Part shown: positions 33,088 through 39,368 of the stretch, piece after piece
How positions within the stretch are numbered: the first letter of the stretch is position 1
Layout: the number at the start of each line of letters is the position of its first letter
DNA from: JBKPCD01 sp046727175
GTDB lineage: Bacteria > Acidobacteriota > Vicinamibacteria > Vicinamibacterales > 2-12-FULL-66-21
DNA: 39,368 bases
Assembly (NCBI GenBank): GCA_046727175.1
Contig: JBKPCD010000206.1
Span: 1-39,368, forward strand
Direction: 5' to 3'
Program-made: the position numbers and the translations under genes
The notes under the pieces: model-generated
The model's input: only the letters and a program-made list of their open reading frames with translations
What the model was told of the DNA's origin: nothing
Databases searched by the model: none

Positions 33088-35331
33088 TCAGCGAACAGGA
33101 TCGAAACGAATCCGTTCGATCACCCATGCCGTTCCAGCGCGGCGGACATCCATCGTCGTTCGCGATGCGGTGCTAAGCTGCTGGCCTTCGAGCGTCAACA
33201 GCTCGTAGCGGCGGATGAAGCTGACCGTCGCGCCGGCGCCGGACACCGAGATGCGAGGATCGATGATCTCCACTGAGATCCGACTCGCGTGCTGGAACTC
33301 GTCCCGTATCCGGTCCTGCGGCCCCCCGCTCAACGAGGGCCACAACCGCTTCAACGCGTCCAGATTGCGAGACTCGAGGGCGGATTTGTAGCGTGCAAGC
33401 AGCTCGTGGATGGCGACCTCCGGAGTCGGCGGCGGTGGTTCCGGAGCAGGTGCAGGGGGAAGCGGTGCCGCCGGCGCTGGCGGCGACGTGACCGCCGGAG
33501 TCGAAGGCGTTGGAGCGGGAACCGGAACGGTTTCCGGCTTCTCGGGCTTCTCGGATCTCTCGGGCTGCTCAGGCTTCTCGGGCCGCTCCGGCTTCTCGGT
33601 CCGCTCTGACGGCGTGGGCGAGGCCGGCTGCGCTGTCTCCGTCTCGGGTTTTTTCACGGGCTCTGCCGGAGCCTTCTGAGCACGCGCCTGCGCTTCGCGC
33701 GTCGCCGATTCGTGTTCCGCCGCAATTTCGGCGCTGCGAAACAGACCACTGGCTTCGTAGAACTTGACCGTTGCCGTTTCGAGACGGCCCGCCGCGGCCA
33801 GCCGCTCGGCGTCACGCTCGGCCGCAGTCGCCGCCGCGTATGCCGCCGGAGCGAGCCGCTGCGCCTGCGCCGCTCGCGCGCCGGCTTTCGCCTGGGCGAG
33901 CTGCGCCCTCGCCTCTTGAGCGCCGCGACCTCGTGACCGCGCCACTCCTTCTTCCATGATGCGCTTCGCATCCTGGTTACCCGGCGCGACGCTCAGCACC
34001 TCGCCGGCCGCACGGGATGCTTCCTCGAATCTGCCTGCATCAAAGAGTGTCCGCGCCTTCTGCAGACCGTTCTCCACCGCCACGGCTGCCGTACGCGCGC
34101 GGTCGCGCAGCTGCCGCGCCGCATCATGTCCCGGGTCGCGGGCAAGCACGGCGTCCGCACCTCGTTCCGCCGCAGCAAAATCCTCGGACTGGAACGCCGT
34201 CAGGGCCTTCTCCATCAGCTCGCTCACCGGTGGCTCGGCCCTGACGCCTGCCGTCGGGCGCACATCGGCGTTCGGTGATTGAACAGGACGGCTCGCCATC
34301 CACATCGAGACGCCCGCGACCGCCAGTGCGAGGACCGCAACCGCGACAACCGAGGTGAGCAGGAGGCGTCGGCCTGGCACCGGAGTCTGAACCGCCGCGT
34401 TCGACCCCGGCGTCGATTGCGCAGCCATCGATCCGGCAGGCATGGGCATCGCCTGGGTTGGTACATCCGATGGCGGGCGCACGCCGGAGAACGCCGAACG
34501 GCTGCCGGGTGGTGAATCGATGGAGAACTGCTGCCGGTAGACCAGGAGATCCCGAAGCAGGTCACTCACGTGCTGATAGCGCTCGTCCCGCGCTTTGGCC
34601 AGCGCGCGATCGACGAACTGGACGATCTCGAACGGAAGCGTCGCGTCGATATTCTGCAGCGGCTCCGGAGCGATCTCGAGAATCTTGTAGAGCGTTGTCG
34701 CGAAGGAATCGCCTTCGAATGCCCGGCGGCCGCACAGCAGCTCGTAGAGCACGACACCCGTCGAAAAGATGTCCGCACGATGGTCCACACGCTCGCCGCG
34801 GATCTGCTCCGGCGCCATGTAGTTGACCGTGCCCATCATCATGTTGCTGCGCGTCAGATCCGAAGTCACGAGGCGCGCCAGACCGAAATCGACGATCTTG
34901 ACCGTGCCCCCATCCGTCACGAAGATGTTCCCCGGCTTGATGTCGCGGTGAACGACGCCATGGTTATGCGCGTACTCGAGGCCTTCGCAGATCTCGGTCG
35001 CGATCTCCAGCTTCCGGCGAAGGCTGATCCGGGGCGGCGTCGCCATCCGCGCGGCCAAATCCTGCCCTGTGAGGTACTCCATCGCAAGGTACGGCTGGCC
35101 TTCGTGTTCGCCCAGGTCGTGGATGGTGATGATGTTCCTGTGGGACAGCTGGCCGGCGGCCCGCGCCTCGCGAAAGAACCGCTCGCGCGGTTCCGGATCG
35201 TCGCCGATTCCCGCCGATATGACCTTGACCGCCACGATGCGCTCGAGGAGCGTGTCGTGCGCGCGATACACGATCCCCATGCCGCCCTGACCGAGTTTTT
35301 CGAGAAGCTGGTAACGCCCGATATTCGGCAT
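33088..35331 (-). CDS. transmembrane Ser/Thr protein kinase with a SnoaL-like C-terminal domain
   Basis: The 747-residue protein starts with a bacterial Hanks-type kinase: the glycine loop LGQGGMGIVY, Lys36 (IVAVKVIS), catalytic HRDIKPGN (Asp130), DFG at 148-150 and the APEQIRGE segment. A linker rich in Pro and Ser follows, then one helix at about 322-346 (LLLTSVVAVAVLALAVAGVSMW). Outside is a region of TPR-like helices (AAERGADAVLARDPGHDAARQL and similar), an Ala/Arg-rich coiled segment, repeats of PEKPE-type units and a C-terminal alpha+beta domain (IHELLARYKSALESRNLDALKRLW, TMDVRRAGTAWVIERIRF) resembling the SnoaL/DUF4440 fold. Such a domain probably binds a ligand outside. Autophosphorylation and signalling are family knowledge; targets unknown. 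Confidence 0.93.
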   Translation of the reverse strand: MPNIGRYQLLEKLGQGGMGIVYRAHDTLLERIVAVKVISAGIGDDPEPRERFFREARAAGQLSHRNIITIHDLGEHEGQPYLAMEYLTGQDLAARMATPPRISLRRKLEIATEICEGLEYAHNHGVVHRDIKPGNIFVTDGGTVKIVDFGLARLVTSDLTRSNMMMGTVNYMAPEQIRGERVDHRADIFSTGVVLYELLCGRRAFEGDSFATTLYKILEIAPEPLQNIDATLPFEIVQFVDRALAKARDERYQHVSDLLRDLLVYRQQFSIDSPPGSRSAFSGVRPPSDVPTQAMPMPAGSMAAQSTPGSNAAVQTPVPGRRLLLTSVVAVAVLALAVAGVSMWMASRPVQSPNADVRPTAGVRAEPPVSELMEKALTAFQSEDFAAAERGADAVLARDPGHDAARQLRDRARTAAVAVENGLQKARTLFDAGRFEEASRAAGEVLSVAPGNQDAKRIMEEGVARSRGRGAQEARAQLAQAKAGARAAQAQRLAPAAYAAATAAERDAERLAAAGRLETATVKFYEASGLFRSAEIAAEHESATREAQARAQKAPAEPVKKPETETAQPASPTPSERTEKPERPEKPEQPERSEKPEKPETVPVPAPTPSTPAVTSPPAPAAPLPPAPAPEPPPPTPEVAIHELLARYKSALESRNLDALKRLWPSLSGGPQDRIRDEFQHASRISVEIIDPRISVSGAGATVSFIRRYELLTLEGQQLSTASRTTMDVRRAGTAWVIERIRFDPVR

Positions 35332-35517
35332 TGAGGGTACGGTTCAGCGCCGATCCAAGAGCCGGGAATGAGACGGCACGGAACCAACGCAAGAACTAGC
35401 ATGATAGCAGCGGTCATACTCGGGCTGCTAACCGGGTTCCCTCGTGCACACCTACCATCAGATCTGATCGGAAAAGCGGCTGGGAAGCTGACAGATTACA
35501 CTTGACCGGGGCCCGTC

Positions 35518-36492
35518 ATGTCGAACGCGTTGCCAGCGCCTGCATACCTTGCTATCGGCGCGGATGAGCTTCGTCGGCGCGCACGCGAGGCGGTCGCGGC
35601 TCTCGAGGACTGCACCGCGTGCCCGCGCGACTGCCATGTCAACCGACTGCAGGACCGTTGGTCTGCCTGCAAGACCGGGCGATACGCGCTCGTCTCCAGC
35701 TTCTTCCCGCATTTCGGCGAGGAGGACTGCCTTCGCGGCTGGTACGGATCCGGAACGATTTTCTTCTCACATTGCAATCTTCGTTGTGTGTTCTGCCAGA
35801 ACTACGACATCAGCCAGGCGATCAAGCCGAACGTCGAGCCGGGCGCCCCGCCCGAGCGCCTGGCGGCGATGATGCTCGGGCTCCAACGAGACGGCTGCCA
35901 CAACATCAATTTCGTGACCCCAGAGCACGTCGTGCCGCAGATCGTCGAAGGGCTCGCACTGGCGATTCCCGCAGGACTTCGACTGCCGCTCGTCTACAAC
36001 ACGAGCGCGTACGACTCGCTCGAGAGTCTCGCGCTGATGAACGGTCTCGTGGATATCTACATGCCGGACTTCAAGTACTGGTCCCGCGAGCGGAGTCACA
36101 AATACTTGAAGGCCGCGGATTATCCCGAGGTGGCGCGACGGACCATCCGAATGATGCACGAGCAGGTCGGGCCGCTGGAGGTCGATCCCCGCGGCCTGGC
36201 GGTACGCGGCTTGCTGATTCGGCATCTTGTCATGCCGGGCGCCCTGGACGAGACTCGCGCGATCCTGGACTGGATCGCATCGGAGCTCGGATGCGACACC
36301 TATGTCAACTTGATGAATCAGTACTATCCCGCCGGAAGGGTAACTGCTGAAAGCTATCCGGAGATCAACCGGCGGCTGAGCGCCGCGGAGTTCGATGAAG
36401 CGCGACGGTTTGCCATCGGGCTTGGCTTGCGCCTGGACGAACGGTGGACGCGAGGGGGCCTGCGCCGTCACATGCTGCTGATCCCACAATGA
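35518..36492 (+). CDS. radical SAM protein, PflX-like
   Basis: The 324-residue protein is a radical SAM enzyme of the PflX/COG1313 type. Cys86, Cys90 and Cys93 (SHCNLRCVFCQNYDIS) bind the 4Fe-4S cluster. A further Cys-rich N-terminal stretch (DCTACPRDCHVNR, SACKTGRYALV) is also conserved in the group. Later segments NINFVTPEHVVPQIV, LVYNTSAYDS, IYMPDFKYWS and YVNLMNQYYPAG belong to the same family. The family is related to pyruvate formate-lyase activating enzymes but its substrates are not established. The ATG is at 35518; 186 bp separate it from the divergent kinase gene. It converges with the next gene, leaving 11 bp between the stops. Confidence 0.92.
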   Translation: MSNALPAPAYLAIGADELRRRAREAVAALEDCTACPRDCHVNRLQDRWSACKTGRYALVSSFFPHFGEEDCLRGWYGSGTIFFSHCNLRCVFCQNYDISQAIKPNVEPGAPPERLAAMMLGLQRDGCHNINFVTPEHVVPQIVEGLALAIPAGLRLPLVYNTSAYDSLESLALMNGLVDIYMPDFKYWSRERSHKYLKAADYPEVARRTIRMMHEQVGPLEVDPRGLAVRGLLIRHLVMPGALDETRAILDWIASELGCDTYVNLMNQYYPAGRVTAESYPEINRRLSAAEFDEARRFAIGLGLRLDERWTRGGLRRHMLLIPQ

Positions 36493-36503
36493 CCGGCCCG
36501 GTC

Positions 36504-39218
36504 CTATCGTCCACCGCGGCCGGCGAGCGCCGTCAGTTCATCGTTCGTCCACGGACGTGTGCGTCCGGCCGTAAGCGCACGGATCGCGGTCACCGTTGCG
36601 GGATCGACTGGCGTGCCACCGTTTCCCCACTCGCGTCGAATGAACGTCAGCACCGCGGCCACTTGATCGTCATTGAGCGTCGCGCCAACCGGCGGCATGA
36701 GTCCGACGGTCCCTTCTTTGCCGTTCAGCAGAATGCGCACGGGGATTTCGTCGCGCGCGAGCGCGAGCGGCGACTCGATCAGACTCGGCGCGAGCTTCTC
36801 CTGACCCCGCCCATCGGATTGATGGCACGCCTGGCAGATGTTCCTGTAGACCTCATGGCCGGCATCGAATCGTCGCTGTTCTTCAGCGGTCAACGGAACA
36901 GTCGCTGCTTCACCTGCTTTGCCCGGCCACGTGACCCGCGCGAGAACTCTCGTAACCCGGGCGCCCATGTCGTCGGCCGACGCTCCGAGCCCGGTGAACG
37001 CGGTTGGCTCTCGCTCGAGCCGCAGCAGCGGGCCGCCGCGACCGCGCGCACTCGTGCGATTCGCGATGTCGTCCAGTCTCTGGGACATGTAGGCGCCGCC
37101 AGGACCCGCCCGTCCCCCCGGGCACGTCGGACACGGCAGATTGTTCGCGAGGGCCGGCGTGCCTCGTTCTGCACGTGAGCGCGCGCCAGGCATCGGCGCT
37201 CCGAGCAGCACGACTTCCGCGCCGCGAAGCAACGCGGAACGTTGCCACGTCGCGCGGCTGCCATCGGCAATGGAGGCGAACACGCTTTGAACCGCCGCCT
37301 CATTTGCGCTGCGAACAATCGTCACCGCGAGCATCGTGATGGCAGCATCACGCTGCGGCGTCATCGGGTTGCCGTCCTGAAGCAGCCGATCGAGAACCGA
37401 CCCTTCGCTGCCCCGCACGCCGCTGAGCGCCGCATCCATCGTGATCGCGTCATCCCCGTGGCGCTCGAGCACGGAGACGACGGCGGCTTCGCGCGGACCT
37501 CGAGGCATCGCCCCGAGCGAGGCGGCAACTTGCCGCCGGACCGGGACGGCCGGATCGTCGATCCGCTTCTTCACCGCGTCGGCGATCGGGTGACTCGGTT
37601 CACCCAGCCACCGCTCTGCGATACGGACGGCTGACGCGCGCACGTCACGAGAATCGTCCTCGATCGCTTGGATCGCCATGGCTGGCTCGATTGCGTCGAG
37701 TCCGTCGAGCGTCCACAGCGCGCGCAACCGGACTCGCGGATCCGATGTCGTCTCTTCCAGTTTCACGAGCGCAGGAACCGCCGCCTTCTCACCGCGCTCG
37801 ACGAGAAGCCGCTGAGCGGTGTCTCGCCACCAGCCGTTCGGGTGTGACAACGCCGCGACCAGTTCCGTCGGCGAAGCAGTCGACAAGCTGACTGCGTTCG
37901 GCACGTTAGAGGCAGGACGTCGGGTCGACTCGTGGACGACGCGATAGATGCGTCCCATGCCGGTCGGTCGTTCCAGCTTGCGTGCCAGGATCTGATCGCG
38001 CAGGTACTCGGTGATCGAAATACGGTGCTCGATGATCCCGCGGTACATGTCCGCGATGTACAACGACCCGTCCGGCGCATTCGCGATGTACACGGGTCGG
38101 AAGCGCTCGTCGGTCGATGCGAGGAACTCGCCGCGCTCGTACCCTTTGCGCGCACGCAGGTCGTCTCCATCGTCTTCGAGAACGATCCTGCTCACCAGGT
38201 TCGCGGCAGGCTCGGCGACGAAGACGTTTCCGTAGAGCTCCGACGGCAATCGGTCGCCGCGATAGACCATCGGAGCGCACACCGACGTGAACTTCGCCAA
38301 GCTTCCGTCGGCGCGATCGATGCCGGTCTGATACGCGCGATTGGTTCCCGGATTCGGTCGCACCGGCCAGACGGTGTTCAGCGCCTCGTTGTCGTCCGCC
38401 AGCCGCTCGTAACTGCCCCGCGTGCGAAGCAGATGCGGATTGCGCGCGAAGTACGCCCCCGGAACCAGGTCCACGTGCAGCGCAGATTCGTTGGTGTTGC
38501 GGTAAATGCGTCCGGCGTCGTCCTGCGTCACACCCCACTCACCGCGCTCGAGCGTCTTCTGCACCTCGAAGGTGCCGTTCTTCAGACGGAACTGGATGTC
38601 GGTCTGTCCGGCCGTGTACAGCCGATTGTCGAGCGCCCACTGGAACCCGTTCGCATTGTTCTGCGGATCGGCGTCCCGGAGGCCGAACTGATTCGTAACG
38701 AGCTCCTTCGTGTCCATCCGCAAGTCGCCGTTGGTGTCGTGCATGAGCCACAAATTGGGCGGCTCCGCCACGAGCACACCGCGGTCGAGTACCTTCACCG
38801 AACGGCCGAGAACAAGGCCGTCCGCGAACACGGTGCGCCTGTCCATGCGGCCATCACCGTTGGTGTCCTCCAGCACGACGACACGGCCGATGGGATCGTG
38901 TTCGTTCGATCCGGTGATATCTGGCATGAAGCCGGGCATCTCGACAGCCCAGAGCCGTCCCTGAACGTCCCAGTCGAGCGCAACGGGTTCTTCTACCAGC
39001 GGCTCGCTTGCAACGAGCTCGACGTGATACCCCGGCGGCATGTAGAAGGTCTTCAAGGCCTCGCCGGGCGGCAGTGGCGGGGATTCCTTCGAGACTTTCT
39101 GAACGCCAGGCGGCCAGGGACGATTCGACGGCGAGCCCTGATAGCCGTAGGCAGTGATCGCGCAGGCGATCAGAGGAAAAAGGACGATGCGGTAACGATG
39201 GACCGGTGCTTCGGGCAA
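36504..39218 (-). CDS. membrane-bound dehydrogenase (PVC-type) with HEAT-like repeats and cytochrome c
   Basis: The 904-residue protein starts with a signal sequence (YRIVLFPLIACAITAYGYQ). A beta-propeller dehydrogenase domain (about 55-430) has GYHVELVASEPLVEEPVALDWDVQGRLW, VVVLEDTNGDGRMD and YRGDRLPSELYGNVFVAEPAANL. Alpha-helical repeats resembling HEAT follow (about 440-660), with units such as RVRLRALWTLDGLDA and PVRRQVAASLGAMPRG. The C-terminal cytochrome c domain carries CQACH at 795-799 and a likely axial Met in GLMPP. The type was first known from Planctomycetes and Verrucomicrobia and is frequent in Acidobacteriota. The start is a TTG at 39218 with GGGGG 4 bp upstream; no in-frame ATG lies nearby. 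It is divergent from, and almost touches, the next gene. Confidence 0.88.
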   Translation of the reverse strand: MPEAPVHRYRIVLFPLIACAITAYGYQGSPSNRPWPPGVQKVSKESPPLPPGEALKTFYMPPGYHVELVASEPLVEEPVALDWDVQGRLWAVEMPGFMPDITGSNEHDPIGRVVVLEDTNGDGRMDRRTVFADGLVLGRSVKVLDRGVLVAEPPNLWLMHDTNGDLRMDTKELVTNQFGLRDADPQNNANGFQWALDNRLYTAGQTDIQFRLKNGTFEVQKTLERGEWGVTQDDAGRIYRNTNESALHVDLVPGAYFARNPHLLRTRGSYERLADDNEALNTVWPVRPNPGTNRAYQTGIDRADGSLAKFTSVCAPMVYRGDRLPSELYGNVFVAEPAANLVSRIVLEDDGDDLRARKGYERGEFLASTDERFRPVYIANAPDGSLYIADMYRGIIEHRISITEYLRDQILARKLERPTGMGRIYRVVHESTRRPASNVPNAVSLSTASPTELVAALSHPNGWWRDTAQRLLVERGEKAAVPALVKLEETTSDPRVRLRALWTLDGLDAIEPAMAIQAIEDDSRDVRASAVRIAERWLGEPSHPIADAVKKRIDDPAVPVRRQVAASLGAMPRGPREAAVVSVLERHGDDAITMDAALSGVRGSEGSVLDRLLQDGNPMTPQRDAAITMLAVTIVRSANEAAVQSVFASIADGSRATWQRSALLRGAEVVLLGAPMPGARSRAERGTPALANNLPCPTCPGGRAGPGGAYMSQRLDDIANRTSARGRGGPLLRLEREPTAFTGLGASADDMGARVTRVLARVTWPGKAGEAATVPLTAEEQRRFDAGHEVYRNICQACHQSDGRGQEKLAPSLIESPLALARDEIPVRILLNGKEGTVGLMPPVGATLNDDQVAAVLTFIRREWGNGGTPVDPATVTAIRALTAGRTRPWTNDELTALAGRGGR

Positions 39219-39228
39219 AATACCCCCA

Positions 39229-39368
39229 GTGAATCATTCGCGCCGCGAATTCCTGACGGCGTCCGGCGTTACGATGCTCGGTCTCGCAACAAGCACAGGC
39301 GCCGCCCAGTCGACAGAGCCCATCATAGACATACATCAGCACGTCGGCTATAGCGGGCGCGCAGACGT
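39229..39368 (+). CDS. Tat-exported amidohydrolase, 5' part, cut by window end
   Basis: From GTG 39229 the frame encodes NHSRREFLTASGVTMLGLAT, a twin-arginine signal, then GAAQSTEPIIDIHQHVGYSGRAD, where DIHQHVG is the first metal-ligand motif of amidohydrolase_2-type (6-methylsalicylate-decarboxylase-like) enzymes. The sequence runs off the window. The GTG lies only 10 bp from the TTG start of the divergent membrane dehydrogenase, so their promoters must overlap the opposite coding regions. No Shine-Dalgarno is visible before the GTG. Confidence 0.85.
   Translation, partial: MNHSRREFLTASGVTMLGLATSTGAAQSTEPIIDIHQHVGYSGRAD

Noticed and set aside
37932..39353. Long plus-strand open frame of 473 codons
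   Set aside because: It is antisense to the membrane dehydrogenase, is Arg/His-rich and has no domain; the true gene at the right end is in another frame (GTG 39229).

Overview
The window is high-GC bacterial DNA. It most resembles an Acidobacteriota chromosome, probably Vicinamibacteria-like (inference). The grounds are six loci of large ADOP-type (MacB/FtsX-like, 'acidobacterial duplicated orphan permease') genes, two of them preceded by intact padR genes, plus Tat-exported amidohydrolases, PQQ and cytochrome c membrane dehydrogenases, a large membrane Ser/Thr kinase and many FG-GAP, GGT and DoxX type genes. No rRNA, tRNA, CRISPR array, phage module or recognisable transposase gene was seen.

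Layout. 1-5.7 kb: the 3' part of one ADOP permease, a convergent padR-ADOP pair, and a graveyard where a truncated ADOP remnant meets a broken cytochrome c gene head to head. 5.8-7.1 kb: an ECF sigma factor overlapping a small membrane protein gene, and a divergent small membrane protein. 7.3-9.4 kb: an exported amidohydrolase and a GxxExxY (PD-(D/E)XK-like) gene bracketed by two related hairpin repeats. 9.4-15.5 kb: a GH99-like lipoprotein whose frame runs on through the antisense of a stand-alone LigD polymerase domain; an ADOP remnant in a sea of short repeats; a LigD-type ATP-dependent ligase; and an exported alpha/beta hydrolase. 15.9-20 kb: a PQQ dehydrogenase with a cytochrome c domain, and a Tat-exported gamma-glutamyltransferase. 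20.1-24.5 kb: a padR gene behind two perfect palindromic operator-like sites, a decayed ADOP gene, and a permease plus ABC ATPase. 24.5-27.9 kb: DoxX, an intact ADOP and a padR stump cut off next to a two-hairpin repeat. 27.9-31.6 kb: a co-directional run of oxidoreductase, alpha/beta hydrolase and FG-GAP protein. 31.7-35.3 kb: an outer-membrane barrel protein and a Ser/Thr kinase. 35.5-39.4 kb: a PflX-like radical SAM protein, a cytochrome c membrane dehydrogenase with HEAT-like repeats, and the start of an exported amidohydrolase.

Two things stand out beyond ordinary gene content. First, intergenic space is filled with at least five families of short-period or hairpin-forming repeats that recur within the window and sit at gene ends, inside operons and around degraded genes. 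Second, ADOP loci are being duplicated and eroded: all three clear remnants keep the C-terminal end but have lost internal segments. The best candidates for something undescribed are the GxxExxY gene framed by matched hairpins, the composite two-hairpin element present twice, and the ACTAGA-N6-TCTAGT operator pair. All functional calls come from reading the translated sequence; no database search was run.
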